Positions 45,015 to 52,065 of a stretch of DNA of 64,000 nucleotides are shown in pieces. Where the stretch lies: contig DASZEN010000004.1 of NCBI GenBank assembly GCA_035940775.1, positions 206,621-270,620 on the forward strand, in the 5' to 3' direction. The translations under genes were made by a program, and so were the position numbers. The notes beneath the pieces were generated by a model. It saw nothing but the letters and a program-made list of their open reading frames with translations, was not told where the DNA came from and searched no databases. Origin of the DNA: DASQYE01 sp035940775. GTDB lineage: Bacteria > Acidobacteriota > Blastocatellia > Pyrinomonadales > Pyrinomonadaceae. The number at the start of each line of letters is the position of its first letter. Position 1 is the first letter of the stretch.

Positions 45015-46430
45015 ATGAGCGGACAAACACAGGCGAAGGTCACTGTGCTGGTGGTGGACGACGACGTGGCTCTGCGTCGCGGCCTCTACTGGGCGCTCGA
45101 CGAGGAGAAGTATCACGTGCTCGAAGCCGGAACGCGGGCCGAGGCGAGCGAGCTATTGCAGCGTGAGAAGATAGACGTGGTCGTGAGCGACCTGCGCCTG
45201 CCGCCCACTCCCGATGACATCTCCGAAGGGCTCGCCGTGGTCGAAGCGGCACGCGCGCTGCGTCCGCCCGTGCCCGTCATAGTCGTCACGGGCAGCGATT
45301 CCAAGCGGGCCGCGCTCGAAGCCGTACGGCGCGGCGCGTACGGCTTTTTCGAGAAGCCTTTCGACGCCGACGAAGTTCTCCATATAGTTCATCAGGCGGC
45401 GCGCGCGCACCGCCTGGAGCAGGAGATACTGCACCTGCGCTCGGCCCTGAGCGCGCGCAAGGGGTTCGATCATTTCGTCGGCGCGAGCGCCTCGCTCGAA
45501 AAGACGCTCAAGCAGGCGCGCGCCGTCGCACAGACCTCGGCCACCGTGCTTCTCACGGGAGAGAACGGCACGGGCAAGGAGATACTGGCGCGCGCCATCC
45601 ACGAAGAGAGCCCGCGCGCGAGCGCTCCGTTCGTCGCCGTCAGTTGCGCGGCGCTGCCCGAAACCCTGATCGAGTCGGAATTGTTCGGCCACGAGAAGGG
45701 CGCTTTCACGGGCGCAATAGCCGCCAAGAAGGGGCGCTTCGAACTTTCCGACAGCGGCACGCTCTTCCTGGATGAGATCGGCGAGCTGACGCCCTCCGTG
45801 CAGGTCAAATTGCTGCGCGTCCTGCAGGAGCATTCCTTCGAGCGCGTCGGCGGAACGAAAACCCACGCGGTCGATATACGCCTGATCGCCGCGACCAACC
45901 GCGATCTCGAACAGGAGGTCGAAGCGGGAAGGTTTCGGCGCGACCTCTTCTACAGGCTCAACGTCGTGCCCCTGTGCCTGCCCCCTTTGCGCGAGCGCCA
46001 CGAAGATATTCCGCTGCTGGCCGCACACTTCGCGGCCAAGGCCGCACAGAAGCACTCGCGTCCGCTTCCGGTGCTCGACCCGGCCCTGATCGAAGCGCTG
46101 CTCGAATACGAGTGGCCCGGCAATGTGCGCGAGCTTGAGAACGTCATCGAGCGGCTCGTGGTATTGACCTCCGGCCCACGGCTTGGCCTTGAGTTCCTGC
46201 CTGAAAATATGCTGCACATGCTGCCCTCGTCCGGCGCACCGCTGGCCGACGAGACGACGCTCGAGGGGGCAATTACCGCACTCAAACGACGCATGATTAC
46301 ATCGGCGTTGCAGAGCGAGGGCGGCAACAAGGTGGCCGCCGCCCGCCGCCTCGGCATCAGCCGCTCATACCTGCACAGGTTAATCAGCGAGTTTGAAGCG
46401 ACCGAACCCGAAGCCCCTGAGAATGAATAA
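45015..46430 (+). CDS. Sigma-54-dependent response regulator (NtrC family)
   Basis: A receiver domain (about 8-130; VVDDDVALRRG, VVSDLRLPP, GFFEKPFDADEV) is followed by an AAA+ domain (about 150-385) with Walker A TGENGTGKEILARA, the sigma-54 contact loop GAFTGAI and Walker B FLDEIGELT, then a Fis-type helix-turn-helix (KVAAARRLGISRSYLHRLI). The start at 45015 is chosen because the upstream codons encode no domain. The partner kinase is upstream. A sigma-54 promoter at 47352-47367 is a plausible target. Confidence 0.93.
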   Translation: MSGQTQAKVTVLVVDDDVALRRGLYWALDEEKYHVLEAGTRAEASELLQREKIDVVVSDLRLPPTPDDISEGLAVVEAARALRPPVPVIVVTGSDSKRAALEAVRRGAYGFFEKPFDADEVLHIVHQAARAHRLEQEILHLRSALSARKGFDHFVGASASLEKTLKQARAVAQTSATVLLTGENGTGKEILARAIHEESPRASAPFVAVSCAALPETLIESELFGHEKGAFTGAIAAKKGRFELSDSGTLFLDEIGELTPSVQVKLLRVLQEHSFERVGGTKTHAVDIRLIAATNRDLEQEVEAGRFRRDLFYRLNVVPLCLPPLRERHEDIPLLAAHFAAKAAQKHSRPLPVLDPALIEALLEYEWPGNVRELENVIERLVVLTSGPRLGLEFLPENMLHMLPSSGAPLADETTLEGAITALKRRMITSALQSEGGNKVAAARRLGISRSYLHRLISEFEATEPEAPENE

Positions 46431-46540
46431 AGGGCTCCGGGTTGTGGGATGAGGAGCATTCGGTCAAAGATTCTTCATGCCGCTCGCGCGGCTGAACACA
46501 CGCGCCACTCTCTCTTTCTTTCTCCACACCGACAGCAGCA

Positions 46541-47005
46541 TCAACCGTAGAGGGCGGCGACGCGCTTCCTTACCTCTTCGTCCGACACGTCCTCCTTGTG
46601 CGTCGCGACGTTCCAGACGTGCCCGAAGGGGTCTGCCAGTTTGCCCGCCCGGTCGCCGTAGAACTGATCCTTCACAGGTTCCAGGACTTTCGCGCCGGTC
46701 GCGACGGCCTGTGTCACCGTCGCGTCCACATCCTCCACGTAGAGGTACATCGACACGGGCGAGCCGCCGAGCGACTGCGGGCTCAGGAAGCTCATTTCCG
46801 GGAACTCGTCGGCGAGCAAAATGGGCGTGTCGCCGATCTTGATCTCGGCGTGGCCGATCTTGCCGCTCTTATCGGCAAGGCGCATCAACTCGGTTGCTCC
46901 GAACGCCTTCTTGTAAAACTCTATAGCGCCTGCTGCATCGCTGACGCACAGGTACGCCGTCACGGAATGGTAACCATCGGGGATGGGTTTCACACTGCTT
47001 GACAT
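46541..47005 (-). CDS. VOC (PhnB-like) family protein
   Basis: The 154-residue protein has the PhnB/glyoxalase-like pattern: DGYHSVTAYLCVSDAAGAIE, FYKKAFGATELMRL, HAEIKIGDTPILLADEFPE and a C-terminal DPFGHVWNVATHKED. One beta-alpha-beta repeat pair is visible. AGGAGAGG lies before the ATG. These proteins are often metal-binding enzymes of unknown substrate. It is divergently placed from the receiver gene at 47404. Confidence 0.9.
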   Translation of the reverse strand: MSSSVKPIPDGYHSVTAYLCVSDAAGAIEFYKKAFGATELMRLADKSGKIGHAEIKIGDTPILLADEFPEMSFLSPQSLGGSPVSMYLYVEDVDATVTQAVATGAKVLEPVKDQFYGDRAGKLADPFGHVWNVATHKEDVSDEEVRKRVAALYG

Positions 47006-47226
47006 AAATCCTCTCCTTTTCAGATGGACGATCTTTTACGGCGAGGCGTGACACTCTTGTGATAGGCGCAACTTATATCACGACCCGCTTTCAGGCGCAA
47101 TACTTTATTTCATCTGTGAAACAACGCGGCTCGTGGGCCAAGCCCAGGAACTTTGCCTTTCATTCTCTCTCGCTCGTCGGAGCTTTCACGGGGGCCGAAC
47201 GCGCGTGCAAAAATCTCTCCCTCTTC

Positions 47227-47244
47227 TGTCTACAAATGTAGACA
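47227..47244. promoter_or_regulatory. BlaI/CopY-type operator-like dyad
   Basis: TGTCTACAAATGTAGACA is a perfect 7-bp dyad with a 4-base centre. Its core TACAAATGTA matches the TACAnnTGTA operator known for BlaI/MecI/CopY repressors. No such repressor gene is in the window. It lies 160 bases before the receiver gene. The 398-base gap between the VOC gene and the receiver gene holds this dyad and the sigma-54 promoter and no other gene. Confidence 0.55.
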
Positions 47245-47351
47245 CACGAGCGGAGCGGCTGTCGCCTCCCGTGTACATGTAAGATTTATTGCAAGGGGCG
47301 CGGGCGCGATTTTCGGTAATAAAAATGCGTATTCCGGCGCGGCGTCCGAGA

Positions 47352-47367
47352 TGGTACAAGCGTTGCA
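47352..47367 (+). promoter_or_regulatory. Sigma-54 (RpoN) promoter
   Basis: TGGTAC-AAGCG-TTGCA matches the -24/-12 consensus, with GG at 47353-47354 and GC at 47365-47366, 12 bases apart as required. Transcription would begin near 47378, 26 bases before the receiver gene. The window encodes a matching type of activator at 45015-46430. Confidence 0.7.
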
Positions 47368-47403
47368 GGAATAAATTCCAGCTTGATTAAGAGAGAGAGT
47401 TAA

Positions 47404-47796
47404 ATGAAACCCAGGGTATTGATAATCGATGATGATGTCGCCATCACGCAGCAGCTTTTCTGGACGCTGTGTGATGATTACGAGGTGATGACGGCTAACG
47501 ATCTACAGTCGGCCCTAAGACGCGCGACCATCTATGAACCGATGGTCTCGATACTCGATCTGCATCTGCCGCCCGTCGCCGACTCGCCCGAGGTTGGCAT
47601 GCAGATTCTGGGGTTCATCAAGGATCGCTTTCCGGAATCAAAGGTGCTGATTGTCAGCTCGGCCTCCGATCTTGAGATGCAGAAGGCATGTTTCAGAGAG
47701 GGCGCCGACGGGTTTCTAGGCAAGCCGTTCGAGGTCGAGCATTTGCTGACCGCCGTGCGGCGTCACGCGCCCGAATACAGGCTCGACGCCGCCTGA
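47404..47796 (+). CDS. Single-domain response regulator
   Basis: The 130-residue receiver has the acidic pair IIDDDVAI, the phospho-aspartate in SILDLHLPPVADS and the lysine in DGFLGKPFEVEHL. The DLHLPP context resembles the receiver of NtrC-type regulators such as the one at 45015. A GAGAGAGAG tract precedes the ATG. It is probably expressed from the sigma-54 promoter just upstream and co-transcribed with the small membrane protein gene that follows. Confidence 0.9.
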   Translation: MKPRVLIIDDDVAITQQLFWTLCDDYEVMTANDLQSALRRATIYEPMVSILDLHLPPVADSPEVGMQILGFIKDRFPESKVLIVSSASDLEMQKACFREGADGFLGKPFEVEHLLTAVRRHAPEYRLDAA

Positions 47797-47859
47797 CACC
47801 TGAAAATTTTTGTCGACGCGAAGGCAAAACCCGAGCCGCTTTTGCGTCAACCGGAGACG

Positions 47860-48102
47860 ATGAGCAAAGCTGAGTACACATTGCTGGCAGCCGTCATTGG
47901 CTTTTACATGATGCTCTTTGCGTACCTGTTCATGAGAGCCTGCGCCGCGGCCTTGCGCGCCTTTTGGCCCGCCTCGCCGCAGCTCAAAAAAGCGTCGCGC
48001 CCGGTGGCGCGAAACAGGGCCTGGACGCGCGCCGTCTGGCGCGAGCGGCTCGCTCCTGAGATGGAGCGTAGAAAGCAGCAGGCAGCGACCATCATCGTCT
48101 GA
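47860..48102 (+). CDS. Small single-pass membrane protein
   Basis: The 80-residue product has one membrane helix (about 6-29, LLAAVIGFYMMLFAYLFMRA) and a basic cytoplasmic tail rich in Arg/Ala with ERLAPEMERRKQQ. GGAG lies just before ATG 47860; a TTG six codons upstream is less likely. No family is recognised. It follows the receiver gene and precedes a strong terminator. Confidence 0.6.
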   Translation: MSKAEYTLLAAVIGFYMMLFAYLFMRACAAALRAFWPASPQLKKASRPVARNRAWTRAVWRERLAPEMERRKQQAATIIV

Positions 48103-48215
48103 AACGGCCCCGCCCCGATAGTTCTTTGCCAGAACAAGTTCCGGCCACTCGCCCCCTTTGAGAGGCCGTCAGTGCCCCGCGCAGTACGGAATCCCCTCCC
48201 GTCGCACGGAGCCAC

Positions 48216-48272
48216 AGAAGCCCCCGCTCCTAAAACGACTCCTGCCCAGAGTCGCGGGGGCTTCTTCTTTTT
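48216..48272 (+). terminator. Strong intrinsic terminator
   Basis: Arms AGAAGCCCCCG (48216-48226) and CGGGGGCTTCT (48255-48265) are fully complementary and are followed by TCTTTTT. An inner hairpin CGACTC/GAGTCG (48235-48240, 48249-48254) lies in the loop. It ends the receiver/small-membrane-protein transcript. The remaining bases of the 324-base gap (48103-48426) show no gene. Confidence 0.85.
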
Positions 48273-48411
48273 ATAAATTCCGTAAGCTTCAGGTCGGCAT
48301 CCGAAAGTCGCTGCCGCGAATCCCCTCTGCGCTCGCATGGGGGAAGCGGCTCGCGCGCGCCTTCAAATACTCATCAAGTCTTTCAATGTTCTGCAATCCG
48401 TTCCTATATCG

Positions 48412-48417
48412 TATAAT
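48412..48417 (+). promoter_or_regulatory. Putative -10 box immediately before sbcD
   Basis: TATAAT ends 9 bases before the sbcD ATG and no Shine-Dalgarno is visible, so the transcript could be leaderless or nearly so. No good -35 is seen at the expected distance. Confidence 0.4.
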
Positions 48418-48426
48418 GTCTCCACG

Positions 48427-49797
48427 ATGAGATTTCTTCACCTGGCGGACATACACTTAGGCTGCCGCCGCTACAATCTGGAAGAGCGGACGAAGGACTT
48501 TTTTCGCGCCTGGTATGATGTCATCAACAACCATGCCATCGCGAACGACGTGGATTTCGTGCTCATCGTGGGAGATTTCTTCGACCGTCGCAATATAGAC
48601 CCGCAGGCTATGAATCATGCGATGGCCGGGCTTGAGCGGTTGCGCGAAGCCGGGATTCCGGTCGTCGCCATCGAGGGCAATCACGATCAGCGTGATAGCG
48701 TTTCAGACTTTAGCTGGCTGCGCTCGCTCTCTCAATGGGGCTACCTCAAGCTTCTGGAGCCGACGCGCGACGAGGAAGGGCACCTTGAGCTTGTGCCCTG
48801 GGATGAGGTCGAGCGCGCTGGCTCCTACGTAGACATTTCGGGGGCGCGCATATTCGGCTCGCACTGGTACGGGGCGAGCGCCAACGCCGCGATCCCTATG
48901 CTTTCGGACGCGCTCCGCCGCGCCAGTCAGGAGGGGTTGTTCAATATCCTGATGCTCCATACGGATGTCGAAGGACAGATCAACCGTCCGATCCCCGCGC
49001 TCTCCATCGCCAAGCTGCAAGAGCTGAAACAATTGACCGGCTACGTCGCGCTCGGCCACACGCACAAGCGCTTTGACGTGGACAACTGGGCCTTCAATCC
49101 GGGCTCGCTCGAAGCCACTTCGATTGACGAGTACAAGGAGGAGCGGGGCGTTTATCTGGTCGAGGTCGATGCCCGGCACAAGGTCACGGCCAGACACCTG
49201 CGCGATTATATGCAGCGCCCGTTCCAGCGCCTCTCTTTCGACGTGTCGGGCGCGAAGGATGCCGAGGCGGTCTTCGCGGGCGTGATGGAGAAGGTCGAGC
49301 GCGAGGCGCGCACGCACGACCCGGACTCGCAGAAGCCCGCGCCAATCATCGAGATCGCCTTGAGAGGGCAATTGGGCTTCAAAAACTCGCTGCTTGAGAT
49401 CAACCGCATGCGCGAGGAGGCGCGAGCCCGGACGGGTGCGCTGCACGTCATCATGCGAAATCAGAGCGTGCCGGTCGAGTACGCCGTCGCCGCCGGAATG
49501 GACGCGCAAGCGCCGCGCCACGAGCGCGAGCGACGCATCATAGAAGATTTGATCGCACGCGATAACCGTTTCAAGGGACGCGCCGCCACCATCGCCGAAC
49601 TGGTCATAGAGGCGAAGAAGCAGGCCCTCAGCAACGAGTCGCCCGATAAGATTCTGGAATTGATCGAGCGCAAGCTTGAGGAAGAGGCCGCGCCTCTGGC
49701 CGCAGCGAAGGCGGACGAGCGCGCCGACGCCGGAGGACACGCGCCGACCGCCACGGCCTTGAGCGCCATCGAGCGCAACGCCGCAGCACAGGGATGA
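48427..49797 (+). CDS. sbcD: DNA repair exonuclease, SbcD/Mre11-like
   Basis: The metallophosphoesterase motifs of SbcD/Mre11 are in order: LADIHLG (7-13), GDFFDRRN, GNHDQRD, LMLHTDVEG and LGHTHKRFD. The 456-residue length includes a C-terminal region (about 290-456) with charged helices. It should be the nuclease subunit that works with the SbcC ATPase on DNA ends and hairpins, but no sbcC is adjacent. The start at 48427 begins exactly at the conserved MRFLHLAD; a longer upstream frame lacks support. Confidence 0.9.
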   Translation: MRFLHLADIHLGCRRYNLEERTKDFFRAWYDVINNHAIANDVDFVLIVGDFFDRRNIDPQAMNHAMAGLERLREAGIPVVAIEGNHDQRDSVSDFSWLRSLSQWGYLKLLEPTRDEEGHLELVPWDEVERAGSYVDISGARIFGSHWYGASANAAIPMLSDALRRASQEGLFNILMLHTDVEGQINRPIPALSIAKLQELKQLTGYVALGHTHKRFDVDNWAFNPGSLEATSIDEYKEERGVYLVEVDARHKVTARHLRDYMQRPFQRLSFDVSGAKDAEAVFAGVMEKVEREARTHDPDSQKPAPIIEIALRGQLGFKNSLLEINRMREEARARTGALHVIMRNQSVPVEYAVAAGMDAQAPRHERERRIIEDLIARDNRFKGRAATIAELVIEAKKQALSNESPDKILELIERKLEEEAAPLAAAKADERADAGGHAPTATALSAIERNAAAQG

Positions 49798-49898
49798 GGG
49801 ATGACGGATGACGGATGAAGCGACATCTGTAATTGAGTGGCCCGATAGAGTATTGCTTCAGCCTGTTCATCCCGCCTGCCTCATTCCTCATCCCTCAT
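49791..49898. repeat. Intergenic palindromic repeat, copy 2
   Basis: The element begins at the sbcD stop codon (GGGATGAGGGATGACGG) and ends with CATTCCTCATCCCTCAT just before the next ATG. The arms are imperfectly complementary. Its centre (AATTGAGTGG ... TTCATCCC) is clearly related to the copy at 56177-56262. Confidence 0.65.
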
Positions 49899-49899
49899 T

Positions 49900-50601
49900 A
49901 TGACTGACGCTATGGACAAAGTGCGTGGCGTGCGGGAGTTGCCTTTGTTTCCCCTGCCGGTCGTTCTGTTTCCAGGCGTCCCGCTGCCGCTGCACATTTT
50001 CGAGCCGCGTTATCGTCAGATGCTCGCCGACATACGCGCGCGCGATAGCCTGTTCGGCCTCTCCTACTTCGATGTGAGCGCGTCGGCTCTGGAAGTCCCG
50101 CCCGTGGGCCACGTCGGCTGCGCGGCGGAGGTGACGGAAGCCGAGCCGCTGCCGGATGGACGTTTCCAAATCATGACGGTCGGGTTGATACGCTATCGCG
50201 TCGAAGCCTACCCGGATCAGGTCGAGCCTTACATAGTGGCCCGGGTCTCTTTCTTTGAAGACGAGGCGGAAGATAAAGAACTGCTGTCGCGGCGAGCCGG
50301 GCAGGTGACGGACGTTTTTCTGCGGATCGCCCGCGCCGTACGTATTCTCAATGACGAGCGCGCGGCCCTGCCCGATCTGCCCGAGACGGAACCCGAACGC
50401 CTCTCTTTTCTGGTCGCGGCGGCGGTCGATCTTGAGCCGGAGGTAAAGCAGGAATTGTTAGAGTTGCGCTCAACGGTGGAGAGATTGGAGCGCCTGCGCG
50501 ATCTGCTCTTGCGCGCCGTCACCGGCTACGAGGAGCGCGCGCGCGTCCACGCCATCGCCAGAAACAATGGTCACAGCGGTAAAAAGATAGAGTTGGGATG
50601 A
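49900..50601 (+). CDS. Lon substrate-binding (LonN) domain protein
   Basis: The N-terminal domain begins at residue about 12 with the Lon-N signature ELPLFPLPVVLFPGVPLPLH, then IFEPRYRQML, GRFQIMTVGLIRYRV and a helical C-terminal bundle (about 130-230). Only the Lon-N part is present; the ATPase and protease domains are absent, as in the YcjX/Lon-N family of stand-alone proteins. It overlaps the moaD-moaE fusion gene by four bases (ATGA). Confidence 0.88.
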   Translation: MTDAMDKVRGVRELPLFPLPVVLFPGVPLPLHIFEPRYRQMLADIRARDSLFGLSYFDVSASALEVPPVGHVGCAAEVTEAEPLPDGRFQIMTVGLIRYRVEAYPDQVEPYIVARVSFFEDEAEDKELLSRRAGQVTDVFLRIARAVRILNDERAALPDLPETEPERLSFLVAAAVDLEPEVKQELLELRSTVERLERLRDLLLRAVTGYEERARVHAIARNNGHSGKKIELG

Positions 50602-51371
50602 ACAGTGCTCTCGAACAGCGGACGGCGTCGGGTGGCGAGCGCCGGGTGCGGGTGCGCGTGCTCTTTTTCGGCGCGGCCCGCGAGATAGCCGGAAGCGGTG
50701 AGCTTGAGCTTGAACTCAGCGCCCCGGCCAATGCCGCCTCCGCCTTTGCAGAGGTGCTGGCGCGCTATCCAGAGTTGCGCCGGTTCGGGCGCTCGCTTCT
50801 CTTCGCCGTTAATCAGGAGTACGCGCGCGACGACAACCGGGAGCTTGAGATACGCGAAGGCGACGAGCTTGCTATATTCCCTCCGGTGAGCGGCGGGGCG
50901 GGAGAAGGAGAAGCAAAGGCGGCGCGCGACGAGGGCAGGGATTTCTTCGAGCTGACGGATGCTCCCCTGGACATCGGCGAGGTGGCACGTCGCGTCGTGC
51001 CTCGTGAGTGCGGCGCGACCGTCACCCTGGACGGCTACGTGCGCGAGTGGACGCGCGGGCGCAGGACTCTTTATCTGGTCTATGAAGCCTATCCGCCGAT
51101 GGCGCTCAGAGAGATGCGACGCCTCGGCCGCGAAGCGCACGAGCGTTTCGAGATCGCGCATATAGGCATCGTCCATCGCACGGGTCGTCTTGAGATAGGC
51201 GAAACGAGCGTCTGTATTTCGGTCAGCGCGCCGCACCGCCGCGCCGCCTTTGAAGCCTGCGAGTGGGCCATCAGGGAGCTGAAGCGAACCGTGCCGATCT
51301 GGAAAAAAGAGTTCTACGAGGATGGCGAAGTGTGGGTCGAAGGCGAAGGCGCAACCGGGAGCGCAGGCTGA
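50598..51371 (+). CDS. MoaD-MoaE fusion (molybdopterin synthase)
   Basis: Residues about 17-100 are a MoaD domain (VRVLFFGAAREIAG) ending PPVSGG at 95-100. Residues about 115-250 are MoaE (FELTDAPLDIGEVARRV, GATVTLDGYVREWTRGR, HRTGRLEIGETSV, PIWKKE with lysines 229 and 236 at the catalytic positions). The double Gly that must be a free C-terminus for thiocarboxylation is internal, so the chain must be cut after Gly100, as known for the mycobacterial MoaX fusion. The gene starts inside the Lon-N stop. Pathway: molybdenum cofactor. Confidence 0.88.
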   Translation: MNSALEQRTASGGERRVRVRVLFFGAAREIAGSGELELELSAPANAASAFAEVLARYPELRRFGRSLLFAVNQEYARDDNRELEIREGDELAIFPPVSGGAGEGEAKAARDEGRDFFELTDAPLDIGEVARRVVPRECGATVTLDGYVREWTRGRRTLYLVYEAYPPMALREMRRLGREAHERFEIAHIGIVHRTGRLEIGETSVCISVSAPHRRAAFEACEWAIRELKRTVPIWKKEFYEDGEVWVEGEGATGSAG

Positions 51372-51541
51372 TGAAGCATTGACGAGATCGAGAATGGCGC
51401 GCTCGCCCCGTCGCGCCGGGCCGCTATTGACAGCCCCGCCGCGCTTAACATAAAAGTGACGCTCTTCTCCCCCTCGGCCCGAACACGCGCGCCCGCAGTC
51501 TACCTTCGGCTCGAAACATTTTTCGGAAACCCGTTTAAGGT

Positions 51542-51961
51542 ATGGACGACACGGCCATAGAGCCTCTTATGGATGCGCATCCGACCGTCATCATGGTGGC
51601 GGACGATTACGAAGTCATACGCCAGTTATGCAGAACCTGGTTGGAGATACGCGGGTACACGGTGGTCGAGGCCGAGAACGGCGAGGAGGCTGTCGAGCTT
51701 GCGCAGCGCGAGTGCCCCGCCCTGATCCTCATGGATGTCAGCATGCCGCTGCTGGACGGATTGGCCGCCACCCGTCGCATACGCGAGATCAAAGAGCTAT
51801 GCGACGTATGGATCGTGGCCATCTCAGGGATGGGAACCGGACACAGGCAAGCGGCCCTAATGGCAGGCTGCGACGAATTTCTGACCAAGCCGTTCGATTT
51901 TCCGCAGCTTGAAAGGGTTCTGGGCCAACTCCTGTCGAGCCCGCCGCGCACTACGCGCTGA
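51542..51961 (+). CDS. Single-domain response regulator
   Basis: The 139-residue receiver has the acidic pair VADDYEVI, the phospho-aspartate in LILMDVSMPLLDG, the Ser switch AISGMG and the lysine in EFLTKPFDFPQLERVL. It shares LDGLAATRRIRE with the receiver at 28480-28938, so the two are paralogues. No output domain. It precedes a terminator and is convergent with gyrA. Confidence 0.9.
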   Translation: MDDTAIEPLMDAHPTVIMVADDYEVIRQLCRTWLEIRGYTVVEAENGEEAVELAQRECPALILMDVSMPLLDGLAATRRIREIKELCDVWIVAISGMGTGHRQAALMAGCDEFLTKPFDFPQLERVLGQLLSSPPRTTR

Positions 51962-52000
51962 ACGAGCCTTTCCCCACTTGACCATGCCTTGATAAGGAGA

Positions 52001-52055
52001 GGCCCCGCCTGCCTTCAAAAAAAAAGCAAGCGGGGCCGCAGCACTTTTTTTTATG
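52001..52055. terminator. Bidirectional terminator between receiver and gyrA
   Basis: GGCCCCGC (52001-52008) pairs with GCGGGGCC (52030-52037). The loop holds a run of A's and the right side has TTTTTTTT (52045-52052). It lies between convergent genes and probably serves both. Confidence 0.75.
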
Positions 52056-52065
52056 AGCCTGTCGT

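Noticed and set aside
42832..46430. PrsK/PrsR-type (PEP-CTERM/exosortase) two-component pair
   Set aside because: The kinase has a two-helix HAMP architecture, not the multi-helix PrsK N-terminus, and no exosortase or PEP-CTERM protein is present.
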